This document shows, piece by piece, positions 47,701-60,602 of a DNA stretch of 64,000 bases. Within the stretch, counting starts at the first letter, position 1. Each line of letters starts with the position of its first letter. The position numbers were made by a program, and so were the translations under genes. Location: positions 1,537-65,536 of the forward strand of contig JAGMWU010000122.1 in NCBI GenBank assembly GCA_018697195.1, given 5' to 3'. This DNA comes from Certhia americana (lineage: Eukaryota > Chordata > Aves > Passeriformes > Certhiidae). The notes below the pieces were generated by a model that was given only the letters and a program-made list of their open reading frames with translations, searched no databases and was not told the DNA's origin.

Positions 47701-50700
47701 TGTGAATCATTTGGAAAGTTGATGATAGCAATTGCAGCTGGCTTTAGTTCTGCAAGAAGCTCCAGGCGGTACAAAATCAAATGGCTTGTGGTCTGTGCTA
47801 TTTTTGTAATTTTATTAGTTAGGGCTGTGGAGTGCACAAGCATTAATACTGTCTTCGCTCTAAAGGACTTTCAGGAAAACATTAAAACCTACTGAAGAGT
47901 CAACATCTGCTGTTCTTGGAAAAGTGATACAGATTTTATAGGAAATCAGTCCCCTGAAACCTTTTTGTTCTTGTTTTATGCTTTTAAATTCATCAGCTTG
48001 CTTGGATATTGCAGTTTAGTGTCTGGCATATTTGAATGAAATCTATGCAGCTGCTTTTGGAAGTATTAATCAATTACAATAGAAGTGAAGAAATACCGGG
48101 TTTTGATCAAGAAAAAAATGCCAGCTATGTGTCAGAAGACAGTATCATGGTTTTCAGCGACAGGGACTTGATTCTTAGCACAGTATACTTAATGACATAT
48201 TATTGGAATACATTTTGATTTTGCTATGTGTTTTAAGGTTTGTGCTGTGTTTTATCTTCAAACAGAGAGAATCAGTTCAACTTGCTTTGAGGCTTCTGGA
48301 TGAAGCAGAAATACGAGGCTATAAATTGCACGTGGAAGTTGCAAAGTTCCAACTGAAGGGGGAGTATGATGCAAGCAAAAAGAAGAAGAAATGTAAAGAC
48401 TACAAGAAGAAGTTGTCGCAACAGCAGAAGTTTGTATTTTTTATTGCAGTAAACTATTGCTTGAATTCTAAGTGCTATTAGTAAAGTGGAGCTTTCTTTC
48501 AAATACAATGCCAAGTTTTGCCAAAGTTAAAGTCTTGTCTGACAGTGCAATAGCTTGAGTATTGCATGTTTGAAGGGGACTAGCTCCTAGATTAAATGTT
48601 GATATAATGAACTTCTTTGTGATTCACTCATTAAAACAATACATAGGGAGCAATGGTGCCTTCAGGTGTAAAAGCAAAATGTTACAGCTCTGGGGAAATA
48701 AAAGACAGTCTTCCTCTTCAGTGGATAAGAGCATGCAAGTCCTTTCACAATATCTGGGCTTACTGTTGGATGGTTATAACACTCTGGCTGCTCAAATATG
48801 TTAAGTGCCATACTGCAGTAGTTGCAAATGGCAAGAAATGCTGGCTGCCAGGGGCAGATACTAAAATATCTTTGTAGAGTCCCCCAGACATCTCTCTCCG
48901 CTATAAAATATACTGGGTTTTGAATTGTACCTCGATTCATTGCTTTTATCAGTTAAAAATTGTTCTTCTGCCTTTTGGAACCAAGAAGATGCAGATTAAA
49001 GAAGAAAAAAAATTTGAATATTTTTGGTATTTCAATGAAAGCAGCATTCCACTAAGCATTGTAAACAGTAATGCAGAAATGTTTTCCCATAGTTAAGGGG
49101 AGCAAAGGCTACTTGATATTTTATCAAGTAATGCCAAAAGTATATCTGCCCCCAAGATACACTGACGGTTCTTGCTGTAAGAAGTCTCCAGTGTGTAGGC
49201 AGGTGTATGAAAATTATGAAATTGCATTTCACAGCAATTTGTGTGAATAAAAGGACTGTGTTACTTTGGAGTTGAAGAGCATCATTTACTGGTATAATTA
49301 CTCTCATTTGAAACCCAAGTTTTCTTCAGCTAGAGTAGCAGGTACAAGATGGAACTTAAGATTTCCCCACCCCAATGTACAATCTTGAGATTTAAAAGTG
49401 TAAGTAAATGTGTGGAGGTTTTTGTAATAAGATATGAAGTAGGCATTTCTTGTCTTACGAGAAGTAAGATTTGCTGTGAGAAGGCAAAGTCCTAGAACAG
49501 ATGTGCTGAGTTACATGACTAGTTTGTGTTGGTGGCTCTACACTGGGGAACATCTTTTTTCTAATGCTTCTGTAAGAGTCAAGGTGTTCTGGCATGTTCT
49601 TTTAAATAAAAGCAGTTAAACTTTACCTCAGGGAATAGTGGATCTCCTTTTTTGCAGAGTAAGTTAGGAAAAAATGGTGAAATACTGACATTTTAATTGC
49701 ACTTGAAAACAGTTGGTTCTTTTGTGTGAATTGATATTAGGAAGGAATTAATGTTTCATAAATATTTTCATAAATAAGTGTTTTAAAAAATACCTGTCTT
49801 TGAAAAATTATTTGTACTCCCTCTATGACCTTTTAGGGTCATACCTTAAAACATCAAATACTTTGTAAGAGTAGTAAACCTGGGTAATTGCTGTGTTTTT
49901 TAGAACAGCTTATCTCTTTGTGTCAAAATATATGTTAATATATTGCAAGAAATGCCAAATTAATGATTTTTTTTCAACAAATACTTGTAGAAACTGAAGA
50001 GAGCCGCAACAATATCTTCTTACTGTTGCTTCATTTCATTAGACAGCTGGATTGGAGGCCAGAGAAGAAAGATGGGGCAACTCGAATGCGGCATGAACGC
50101 ATTGTTATTATCAGGAATATGTTTCACCCCAAGGACTTTGAGGTAGGAAGATGCAGTTTTCTTCTGTAGATTGTGCTGTTAGAAGTTAACACGTCTGAAC
50201 TTTCTGCCATAAAATTGTAGCAAAAACTCTAAGCAGATGAAAACAAAATTAAACTTGCTGCTTGGGAGGGGCGTTCTCCTGTGTCAGACATCTGCTTTGA
50301 ATTCATTCATCTTGTCTCCAAAAGCAAGAAAAAAATATTGGTAAGAATGTGTTTTTCAAGTCAGGATTTTTCACTGCCTGAAAAACCTATATACCTGACA
50401 ATATTCCTTTCTGGGATAGAAAGAGGAATAAACAACAGTAAAGGTTGGAATGGAGAAATGAGCACAAAATAGCTTTATTAACAAGTAGTACCAGGTGACT
50501 TTGAAAATGCAGCATAACAGCACTTAATTTATGGGCTTTTAACAGATGGACAAATGTGTACCTGTGGTGATGGAGCAGAAATAAAGCTGAGAGATGTGAG
50601 TGCTTGTGTTTAATTAAAGCTGTGTAATTGCTTTGTAGGAGGATCCTTTAGTGCTAAATGAGATAAGAGAAGATCTGCGGACAGAGTGTGAAAAGTTTGG

Positions 50701-51993
50701 TCAAGTAAAGAAGGTTCTTATATTTGATGTAGGTATTTTTACATGTTGTGTTGGCAGAATTGATGTAGCATGCAAAGGTACAGAGAATTTAGGCTGCTTT
50801 AAATGTGAGTAGAGCATTCATTTGGATGTGTTTACTCTTGACTTCATCTTTCACTACTTTAAAACTTTTGGAACTTAATGTCTTATCAGCTCTCTACTTC
50901 AGTCTATGTAAAGGCAAACCAACTCTTCCCAGGAGCTTGAATACACGTTACAAGTATGAAAGTGCATGGATACATTATTTGTAGCTAACCTAGCTGAAAT
51001 GTTTTCTGTGTTCAAAAATTGTGTTCTGTGTGCCAAGAGAACAACATATGGAAACTTGAAAACTGAACTTTACAAACATGATTATGTATAATCAGAATGG
51101 AACTGTGTCCTGATTGATTTTATAAGACAATATAAAGAGTATTGGAATGAATGCATTTGTTAGAATCTTATTAAATGCAAGTTTCCTGTCCTTACAGAGG
51201 CATCCTGATGGCGTCGCTTCTGTTTCATTTAAAGAGGCAACAGAAGCTGATTTGTGCAAGCTGACTCTAAATGGAAGATGGTTTGGTGGCCGTCAGCTCA
51301 GTGCTGAAACATGGGATGGTGTAACGGATTATCAGGTAGCTTTTTAAGGTTCCGTTTTATCAAACATGTCTTCCAAACAGTAAATCTGCGTGAGTTCTAG
51401 GAGTGTTTAGCATTTCTGTCCCCATACCCTTCCCCTGCCCATGCCTGCATTATCTTGCTTCTCTTCAAAAGCTGTAGAATGTCTCCAAAAATCATTCTCA
51501 ATTATTCAACTTAGCAAAAAATTAGAAGACCTGTTTGAGTGCTGAAAGCATCAGCTTAGAGGATTAACCACTGGACGTACAGATCATTAGTTCACAGTCA
51601 GCATTGAGATATTTCTGTAATATAAATATTTGTTTAATTTTATCTGTGTAAATACTCATTTTGGCAAGTATGACTCTGTAATGATGTGTATAAACACTTC
51701 TTTAACAGGTGGAGGAGACTGCAAGAGAACGGGAAGAAAGGCTCAAGGTGTGGGAGTCATTTTTAGGGGATCCTGATGCAAAGGAACAGCAAACTACATC
51801 TGATTCAGATTCTGCATCAAGTAGTGTTAAACTGCTCGAAGGAAAACAACCTCCTGAGGTTAATGACACACCTAAGGAAGATGTAAATGATGAAGCTCAT
51901 AAGAGGGAGAATAATGGTGAGGGTATTAATGAAGATGGAGCTTCATCCACAGACAGCAGCCTTGCAGGCAGTGATGGTGAAGCTGATACATAA
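41530..51993 (+). CDS. HTATSF1: HTATSF1 (Tat-SF1) splicing and transcription factor, 475 aa, complete
   Basis: Nuclear RNA-binding factor homologous to human Tat-SF1 and yeast Cus2. It binds the U2 snRNP protein SF3B1 and links splicing with transcription elongation. Nine exons (41530-41772, 45373-45577, 45907-45954, 47095-47249, 48266-48429, 50043-50142, 50639-50728, 51198-51335, 51709-51993) join in phase to 475 codons plus TAA. An acidic N-terminus with YEWDLEKKAWFPK is followed by an RRM (about 164-245, GLPPDI to LHVEVAKF), a basic linker KKKKKCKDYKKK, and a U2AF-homology motif (about 290-380) with the ligand-binding R-W-F loop at 362-364 (NGRWFGGR). The acidic Ser-rich tail is about 95 residues, far shorter than the human tail (human total 755). 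ATG 41530 is the first in-frame ATG with G at -3 and +4. Confidence 0.98.
41773..45372 (+). other. HTATSF1: HTATSF1 intron 1
   Basis: 3.6 kb, GT...AG. The CpG island fades in its first 300 bp; the rest is AT-rich unique sequence with no feature I can name. Confidence 0.85.
45373..45577 (+). CDS. HTATSF1: HTATSF1 exon 2
   Basis: ITEDFLATYHANYGFHADET, then a Ser/Thr/Lys-rich linker to KSEKRKLEP. Acceptor TTTCTTTTCAG, donor CCAG|GTAAGT. Confidence 0.96.
45907..45954 (+). CDS. HTATSF1: HTATSF1 exon 3 (48-bp microexon-like)
   Basis: GWFHVEEDRNTNVYVT, matching the start of the first RRM. Acceptor TTGTGTTTAG, donor ACAG|GTAAGT. Codon phase is 1 on both sides. Confidence 0.96.
45955..47094 (+). other. 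HTATSF1: HTATSF1 intron 3
   Basis: 1.1 kb of AT-rich intron with a G run at about 46710-46718. No other feature. Confidence 0.85.
47095..47249 (+). CDS. HTATSF1: HTATSF1 exon 4 (RRM core)
   Basis: GLPPDITKDEFVQVMSKCGI to GNLKGDGLCCYLK; the GDGLCCY strand is the RNP1-like part. Donor CTGAAG|GTCAGT. Confidence 0.97.
47250..48265 (+). other. HTATSF1: HTATSF1 intron 4
   Basis: 1.0 kb with no recognisable feature. Confidence 0.85.
48266..48429 (+). CDS. HTATSF1: HTATSF1 exon 5 (end of RRM and basic linker)
   Basis: RESVQLALRLLDEAEIRGYK to YDASKKKKKCKDYKKKLSQQ. The donor AA|GTTTGT is weak but is the only one that joins in phase to the next exon. Confidence 0.93.
48430..50042 (+). other. HTATSF1: HTATSF1 intron 5
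   Basis: 1.6 kb of AT-rich intron. No mobile element or exon recognised. Confidence 0.85.
50043..50142 (+). CDS. HTATSF1: HTATSF1 exon 6 (start of UHM)
   Basis: QLDWRPEKKDGATRMRHERI then VIIRNMFHPKDFE, the first beta strand of the UHM. Donor TTTGAG|GTAGGA. Confidence 0.96.
50639..50728 (+). CDS. HTATSF1: HTATSF1 exon 7 (UHM helix 1)
   Basis: EDPLVLNEIREDLRTECEKF then GQVKKVLIFD. The acidic helix is typical of UHM domains. Acceptor GCTTTGTAG, donor TTTGAT|GTAGGT. Confidence 0.96.
50729..51197 (+). other. HTATSF1: HTATSF1 intron 7
   Basis: 469 bp with no feature of note. Confidence 0.85.
51198..51335 (+). CDS. HTATSF1: HTATSF1 exon 8 (UHM core with R-W-F loop)
   Basis: RHPDGVASVSFKEATEADLC, then KLTLNGRWFGGRQLSAETWD, then GVTDYQ. 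R362-W363-F364 is the motif that grips the ligand tryptophan in SF3B1-type partners. Confidence 0.97.
51336..51708 (+). other. HTATSF1: HTATSF1 intron 8
   Basis: 373 bp, GT...AG, no feature of note. Confidence 0.85.
51709..51993 (+). CDS. HTATSF1: HTATSF1 exon 9 (acidic tail, stop)
   Basis: VEETAREREERLKVWESFLG, then an acidic Ser/Asp-rich stretch ending DSSLAGSDGEADT and TAA. Several SD/SE pairs are possible casein-kinase-2 sites. Confidence 0.96.
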   Translation: MEETAREREERLKVWESFLGDPDAKEQQTTSDSDSASSSVKLLEGKQPPEVNDTPKEDVNDEAHKRENNGEGINEDGASSTDSSLAGSDGEADT

Positions 51994-54900
51994 CATCTTT
52001 AATGCTTTATGAAAATGTGATTTTTAGGCAGATGTTTGAGTGTATCCCTTCCTTCAGGGTGACTGCAGACAATATTAATATGAATAGAGGAATATCAGAA
52101 TGTCATCAACTGTGTGCTTTGAAGTTTTCATTAAAAGCAGTATTTAATGAGGTTCTAAAAGTTTGTATTAATTGGCTGTTCAAGTTAAGTAACTCCAGTT
52201 GCCAAGAACACATTAAAACTCATCAGGCTTCTTCTGTTCTAACTATGCTTGTCAGTGTTCCATCATGTGAGTGTGAAATATATTCCAAACCCTTAAGTTT
52301 ATGTAACTATATGTAACTTACGTAATGCAAAGCTTTTACAAGATTGTGAATTGTACTGTTAATTTTCCTGTAGCCCTTGGAACTCAGTATTTCAATAGTT
52401 TGTGTCCTGGTATGGTGGACTGTTTTATGGAACAGGCGCTGTGATGCATATAGGGTGAATGCATTGGATGTGTTGCTATGTGTTAGGTGGCAGATGACAA
52501 GTAGTATCAGGTCACAAGCTTAAAGAAAGTGGCAGACAATGTTGCCATAGCAACCGTAAGGCAAACTGACTGAAGAGAGGTTATTAAATCAGAGCATTCA
52601 GCAAAATAATTTTTCCTTCCCCTGTTTAGATCTTCTGTTGATGTTGGATAGAGGCTGGAATTTTGTCAAGGAGACTAGAAATGCATGAACACGTATTCTA
52701 GGTCATAATAACTTTGGTTTTGCACTCTCATGGTCTGTATGCAGTAGGTATCAAAATAGGCTTTTGATTTTTGTGGTGGCTTTATTTGTTCTTGCTTTTA
52801 TATTAGAGTAAGTTTTTTTTGTTGTCTTTGTTAGCATGATGAATGTGAGTTCTCCTCAACATTTTAGTTAAGCTCTGTGTGCTCTTCACACTGGGGAGGA
52901 TCTTCCATATTTCAAAAAATTAAAATGCTTTTGGCAGCTCAGACTGCAGTTTGTTGTGCAAAAGTTAGAATACTTTAAAATATGCTTTCAAGTAATGCTC
53001 TTATATGGAAAAAGCAAATGCTAGTCCTCTTCAAAATATTTCCAAAAGCAAGGACTTAGAAGATATTCTAAGTTTAAATATCTTAGTAAGTGGCAGGCTT
53101 TAAAAAATAACTGGGGCATAGTCATTCTTAATTTAGAGTTCCACTATTTTGATAAGAATAGAAGAATATGCACTTAGGCACTAAACAATTAAAAATTCAT
53201 AGCATGCTATTCATATGGATGGTTACCAGTACACTTTTGCAAGGAGGGTCCTTTGAATTTTTTAATTCATATTGGATTGCAAGAAACTATAGATGCTAAT
53301 TGCTGTGTTTCCATCATGAGGTAATCAGAATACTCTGAAAACGTTATTTTCAAACCTTGTCCTCTGAGATTACCATACAGATTTTTTTCCTGAATTCTGT
53401 ATGGTTGTCTAAGGTTATTTTGGTTTTGTTTTTTAATATATAGTCAATATGTGTGGGTGGCTATCCCAACAAGAGCATCTAAATTACCACTTGCCATTGT
53501 TATAAATTATATCTTATGTGACAAAAATAGCTGTCCTATTTGAATTCAGGGGTTAAAAGTCTGGGGATGCTGATATGACAAATTCCCCATTTTGAATTTC
53601 ATTATAAAGAAGAGATGTAGCTCTTAACAGCTAAAAAAAGTCCATTTTCTCATCTTTACATGTGTGCGGATTGTGAGTTTCAGCAAGGCAGGTGTTTGAA
53701 GTGTTCAGGGAATCTGGAACACTGCCTGGTTAGTAGCTGCACGTAGGGGTATATTCAGATACATTTCTGGGTTGTATCAGTTCTGCCTTATTTATTTTTA
53801 TTGGTGAGAAGCACCACAGACCTTGGAGAGCTGAAAGTGTTTGCATATGAGGAGTGTAGTTTAGTGTGGTGAGTATTGCTTTCAGTGCTCCTTTTTTTCT
53901 TCCAGCTTCTAGACTCCAGGCTTTAGATCTCTTACTCCTGTGTTTTGTTTGCTTTTTTTTTTTTTTTTTTTAAAAGGGAGCCCAGTTGTGTAACACTACA
54001 CAGTTAAATCACTTGGTTTACAGTGGAATTACAACTGATATAGGGAAACTTGTGGAAATATATATAAAACTTACGAAGTTCTATGAAGCCTTATCATGGT
54101 ATCAGATATGGAAAACAAAGTTAGTGTTAGTGTTTGAAGTAAGACTTTGAAATATAAGGAATTGTTGTATGTACAGTAAATTTGACCGGCTTGCTGCAGA
54201 AGTTCAATGTGCTCTTAGTCCTTTCACCTTCTCCTTTAGACTTCACACTAATGTAGAGCACCAACAAAGACTGAGACCAAATGCTTTACTGACTTTCCTA
54301 TTAACTAGGATTCTTAAGAAATAAAAGCTCTTTTTCCATGCAAATATGTTGTTCTCAAGTGTGGCATTAAACTCGTATTTTCCTTTTGTCTACCTCCGTT
54401 TTCCCCAGTAAAATGCAAAAATATATTTTTATAAACTATTCATGGAATTATTGAGGCATTTAGTAGTCCAAGGAGAGGTTAATGCAGCTATGACTCTTTT
54501 CAGTAGGTTTTCATTAAAACCAATTTCTTTAGATGTTTTCCTTTTTGAAATTATTTATGAAATTTTTTTGAATTTATGGAATTTTTATAAATCCATCTGA
54601 ACAGAAGTGAAAAGTTTTCACAGAAGTTGAAATTGCCATTTTGAAGTATGATTAAGAAATTCTTATAATACAGAGCAGTAATGTTTAATAGGAAATTTTA
54701 ACAAATCTGAAGCTGAGTTGCTTTTTAAACTTACATATTTTTCTTACTGATCAGCGTCATACAAAAATTGGTAAGAAATTAAAACCCTGAAGGAATTTTC
54801 ACTTTATTTTTTCTTTAATTTAAAGCGTTTTCTAATTACTTTTCTTGCTCATTAGAAGTGACAAAAACGTTTTTGCTCAGTTTCTAAGGTTTTTTTAAGT

Positions 54901-57900
54901 CCCGTTCCAGTGTTCCAGTATACTGCATGTTCCTCCATCCGTGTACTTTTGGTGAGAAGTTCATTTTAAGATAATCTGTCTCCTTTCCTCTGTATATGAG
55001 GAAAACAATAACTAGCAGAAGGCTGAAACAATTTGTGGGTAATTCTTTTTATTCCGTTTTGAACTAGAAAAATAGTTGTTTCTACCAATTTTCAGTGTAA
55101 CAAAATGGATATAAAGCCACTTAAATACAGTATGACAGAGTATTAACTGATCCTTCAGCATAATTTGGCAGAATCTCTTTCTGATTTTTTTTTTTTTTAG
55201 TTTGCTTTAGAATCAAATGCTGTTCAGTGGTTTGCTGGGAAGGAATTTGTATGGAGTTACAGGTATTCACCGGAGATGACGTGGCTGGAGGAGCATGGCC
55301 AAGGTAGACACTTGAAAACAAAAAGCCTCAGAATAAGAGGCTTTTTAGATTTTCTCTTTTTTTGCAGGTTCTTGAATGTTCATATACCGCTGTAAAGAGA
55401 GAATTAGTTTCATTTTGCATCAAAACGTTTATCTGTTTCTCCTGCTGGCTTTTAAAAATTTTTTTAAATGAATTTCAGTCCCTAATAAAGCTTAGGTTTT
55501 GTATAAGGATTGCAATTCACTTAAAATCTTTAGTATGTTAAATAACAGTGCATTTTAGCTAAAACATGTCCTAGACATTATTCAGTTAAGGTTAACCTAT
55601 TAACAGTTACAAATAATGATTTAATTAGCTTAATTCACTTAGGAAAACTGGAAGGTGTTGGATGCTTCATAGAAACCCAAACTTGCCTTTCATCAATATC
55701 CATATTCTGAATTCTTGAACCTAAACCAAACCAAATTGGGAAAAAAAACCACAACAAAAAACCCAAAAAACATTCTTATAGATTTTAATTGGATTTTAGA
55801 TTCTTATTATTTCTGCATCTGAGGAAATATACTGCAGTACGGTAAATGAATTCTGCAAGTTGTGTATTTGTGTTGATTTGACTTGTGTGTATTGTAGTGC
55901 TCATTATAGCTTGACATCTTACTGTCAGGATACTCTGAAAGTTCTGTAAAATATTTATAGAATTATGAAACCTTTTGCAGCAAACTTTATTTTGCTCATT
56001 CTGTAATATGGAAGTATATTGTTAGATTAAATTTTTCAGTAAGTAGACTTGGAATTTTTTCTGATGGGTGATTTGCTTTCAATAAATTAATCATTTTCAC
56101 TTATCCTTTAGAAAAGCAACATTAAAAAGGAAATGTTATTTGGATAATGTCTAGACTTGTGGCAGCATCTGAGAATACCCTTTGTCTTCAATTTGTTTTT
56201 TAAAGGGGTTGTGTTTTATACTACCTTTTTAATAAACAAAGTCATTAACTGAGTGAGTCTTTGCTGATTAGTTTTAAGATAACGTATTTGTCTTTTTTTC
56301 CTCAGCAAAAGGTACCATAGTATTTGGTTCACAGGGGCTTCAGTTTATAAACCACATCTGTTAATGTGCCAGAGCTTCCAGCTGGACCCAGTAGACAGGT
56401 TGCTGGAACTATAAGTGGGATATGGTATTTGTTCCCTATTTATGGGTTTGGTCTCAGCCTTCTTCCTGGCTTGGGATGTTAATGGACCTGCATGGAGAGA
56501 AAAGGAGCAGGAGGGATCACTGCAGACACTGTAGTTAAAATTGACATTGTGAAGATGTTTTTAATAAGGACAAGTAGAATTTTGAATTTTATTCTCAAAT
56601 GTTTTTATAATTTTTTTTCTTCATAGCTCTGACACTTGAAATACTTCAAAAGCACTGGAAATCATTCAATTCCTGTACTGAAGAATAGGGATTATAATCC
56701 CATTTTCCATCATAACCCTTTCTAGGAGCTTTAAACTGATGCCATCTTGACCTGAGGAGAGCTTTAACTGTCAGCATGAGATGAAGATCTCAAATAAGAT
56801 CTTGAAAAGCTTTAGCAGAGGAAATCTCTGCCATATAAGATAGTTTAGAAAAGGGAGTCAGAGGAAGAGCAATGGAGATGTTGAGGGCTCTTGCCCTGCT
56901 GGTGGACTGGAATCCAGTCTGTCTCACAATGAAAACGTGTTTATGCAAACAGTGTGTCAATAGAAGACTAAGCACCATCACGGGAACTCTCCCAGCCTAG
57001 TAGTTAAGTTGTTCTGGGAAGGGCAGAGGGTGGATTCATACATATTTAGGCAGAGGGAATTGGATTGTGCTCTCCAGCTTTCTGGGTGAGTAAACAAACT
57101 CCTAAGCTACTCTATAAAAGACATAATGTCACAAGTTTGGTGACTGGTTCCCCAGTGTGTTTTTTCCAGCTGAGACTGGCAAGTTTGACCCTGTTTCAGG
57201 ATTTCTGGAATGGCTGCAATTTGCCAATTTTGGTAAACTTGCTACAAAAATCCCCAAACTTTCCTGCTTCAACTGTTACTGAACAAGAATGATTTTTTTC
57301 TTTTTCTTTCTGTAGTTATTAAAACAGATCCAGCAAAGAAAAGTGAAAAAATTGATTTCTGGTTTATCTGGAAAAAGGTCATCATTTTCTCATAGGTAGC
57401 TGTAGTTACCAACTGAAGAATGAATGTTCTTGTAACGTGGCATAGGAAAAGTTTGCTTCTTGGGCAAGTTTGGTTCTTTGCCATAACTTGATTATCCATC
57501 TTACTCCAAACTTTTCCAAAGTTCACAGTGTCTTCTTTATTGTGTACACATTGTCCTAAAAAAAAAAATCCCAAACAAACCTAAACCTACTTGCAATCCT
57601 ATTTTCCTCATTCCTGAAACCTCCTAACCCGGTTGACTCGTTGGAGTGCATTTCATGCATTCTTAGCAGATAGGCTGAAGGAAACGCCTTGTTCGCACAG
57701 CTGGAGGCTAGAAAGTGTGGGGAGTTCATGAACGTGGCTTGTCTTCTGCTGCAGTTGCTGCAGTGCACTCAGAGCTGGCCGGGCCCAGGAAAGATCCCAA
57801 CCTGCTGGACGCAACATAAGTGTCTCACATCTGGGAAATCTGACTGGTGTGACACTGCTGCTGACTTAATTGACTTAAGGTAGGAGAATTCCCTGACTTC

Positions 57901-60602
57901 CTCAAATATTCCCTTATTCGAGGAATAACTTGATGAAAGGGATTGCCTGCTTGTTAAATTGAGGTTTAATACTTGGGAAGTAGGAATTTTTTTGTTTTTA
58001 AAACTGGTTTGAACTACATGAAATCAAGAATGAAGAGTTCCCTCTCAGATACTTCAGCGGTGGGAAATCAATGCTGGCAAGGGTGGGGAATTGTTAAAAA
58101 CGTTGGAAAAGTGTTAGCTCTTGTGGTAAGCTGTCAACAGCCAGCACTGAAGCCTGTGTTGACCATGAGTCCTTGTCCACCTAAAGGAGAAGTAACTTGG
58201 ATAAATACTTGCACTATTTTGCCATTATTAGCCCATTGTAAGAGTAGTGTGATATGAGCTGAACCCATTTCATCCTGAGCTCCACTTCTACTCTATTTTG
58301 ACAATGGTTCGTGGCAGACATAAGTTGGAAGGATTTCTGCCTTTTGCAGACTTTTGCTGGATATTGGAATAATAGGAAGTTCAGGTAATGAAGACTACAG
58401 TGCTCCAAATGTTGATCCTGTCTTTGCTAAGCTTTCACTCCTTGGGGTGGAATTTTCAACAGCAAGTGTTGGCCGCTGGTTGAGCAATCGTAAAGTTCCT
58501 TAACCCAAATAGTGGGATGCTTTCTAAAACAAGACTGGGAAAAAATAGTGTCTTTTCCTGTGCTCAAAGTACTTCCAGTTGTGTGGCTGGGTTGTACTAG
58601 TTCCTGCTTCCCCTCATGGGCCTTGGGAAGGTGCCTGTAAATTGGGAGGAAGAGTTTCTTGAAGTTTTCCATGTCTGGGAAAGCTGGGTCAGTTTTAAAG
58701 TTGTGAAAGATTGTCTTCTGAATCAGAGTGTTAGCTTGCAGTCCTCCTCCCCACTGCTGTGCTTAGGTGAATCTAGGGGATGGGGCAAAGCAATAGAAAT
58801 TCTTAAATAAGGACTAAGGAGCTCTTGAGTTTGGACGTAAGTTGACAGTTGGTGACAGGAGATTAAGGCTGGCTGAGCAAGTGACCATGAGTCAGGGAGA
58901 ATTGAACAGAGCACATGATGGTGGGAGATGGAGGTAACAAGCAAAACTAAACATGGAAGCAAATAATAAACATAGACAAGATGTTTGTAGGTGAAGGTTT
59001 AAGCATTAGAATGACAATAGGTTGTGGCTTGACAACCTTAATCCTCATATTTTTTAATATCTGGATACTTGTCTTGCAGCCTGAGAAGTTTTTTTCATGT
59101 GTAAGAAAATTCTGAGAAATCATTTGAAGGCAGTCTTCATAGGCATTTCAGAGTACCCTTTGAGACAGATGAGTGCAATGTTTATCGGGAAGCTTCTGAG
59201 GATTGGGGGATGTATGACTAAGGAAGAAATCAAACAAATATGTTAAACTAGGTTAAGCAGTGCTGTGTATTGCAGGGTTAGTTGGATGAAAACACATCTA
59301 ATGATTCATGAGGTTTTATGCGGTGAAGCTGGCTATTGGCCAAAGGTTACCCTGATCTCTGAAAAAAACCAGCCTTCCTTTTGCTACTGAGCTAAATCAA
59401 TTATACTATGCAGTGTCATGAGCTGACAATGAGACTGGAAAATTGAATAGAAACAGGAGGCACTTCACTACATTTGTAGCCTGAGCCTTGCTAAATATGA
59501 TTTTGATTAGAGCAGGACTTGGGTGCTCTGGCTGGGAACTTGCTCTCTTGTGGCCAGAAACTGTACAAATGCATGAAAATGATGCTTCTCCAGGGCAAGC
59601 AGTGACATTCCTTGTCCTACTCTTACCATATCTGGGAGCAGATATTTTTAAAGAAAACAAAAAGGAGTCTTATAGTCTTCTGTTGACTTCCTGCAAACTA
59701 TTTTAGTGTAGTTCCTGCCTTAAACCCGTAAATTCCACTCTACCCACAGTGTGTGTTTTAGCAGTCTTGCTCCAAAGTTTTAAGCAGCTGGCAGACCCAC
59801 CATGTTCCTAGGTAAGTTGTTTCAAGCAAGAAAAAGTTATCTCTATGATAGTTTTGTTTGTTTGTTTTTGTTTGGTTGGGGTTTTATTGTTGTTTTTTGG
59901 TTTGGGGTTTTTTTTATCTTGAATTTGCCATGATTTGAATTTCCAATAATTTAATCTGAATGTCTTTTTCTAATAGGTGAAGCAGCTAATTACTCTTACA
60001 AGTCTTTTTGTTTTGGAGATCTGTGCTGTCAGTGATTAAGGTACTTCAGACTTTGCCTTATCTAAAATTACTATTTTCAGCTCTAGTTTAGTGTAGTGGG
60101 GTTTGGGGTTTTTGTTACTCTTGTTTTGGGGGGGGGGTGTTTTCACTCAGTCATTATGTTTTTTGAACAAAATGAAAAACCTAAATTGGACAAAGAATTT
60201 TGATAAGTTCACCCTGAACTTTATTCAGGGATAGTGACACCTCTGAATTATTTTTCAAGTGTTTTAGTTCTTCCAGAGGGCGCATTCACACAATTTTAGG
60301 TCCTAAACCCAGACTTATAAAGTCAGGGTAAGAAATAGAAGCTGGTGCTTAGATGTGCCCATTCTGCCCAAGTATTTTGTTTTAGAAGTATCTAATAAGG
60401 AAATTAGTAAAGAAGAGGTGCATGGAGAAAAGCAGGAAAAGAGAAAATCTAATCCTACAAATAAGTGTTCTTCTGGCCCCTACCATTTTTGGGAGGAAGC
60501 TGGGCTCACCACTCACTAGACACTTGAAGTTGAATGTTGTCTCTCTGACCTGTCTGTTTTTTTGGTTTGTGGTTTTTTTGTTTTTGTTTTTGTTTTTTTC
60601 AG
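51994..60602. other. HTATSF1 3' region and HTATSF1-VGLL1 intergenic stretch
   Basis: 8.6 kb, AT-rich. A candidate HTATSF1 poly(A) signal AATAAA lies at 54320-54325 with a TG-rich stretch about 25-40 bp on; other AATAAA copies near 55484, 56089 and 56229 could serve longer forms. A 19-T run is at 53953-53971. The VGLL1 noncoding first exon is probably in the distal part but cannot be placed. No CR1 or LTR is clear. Confidence 0.5.
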
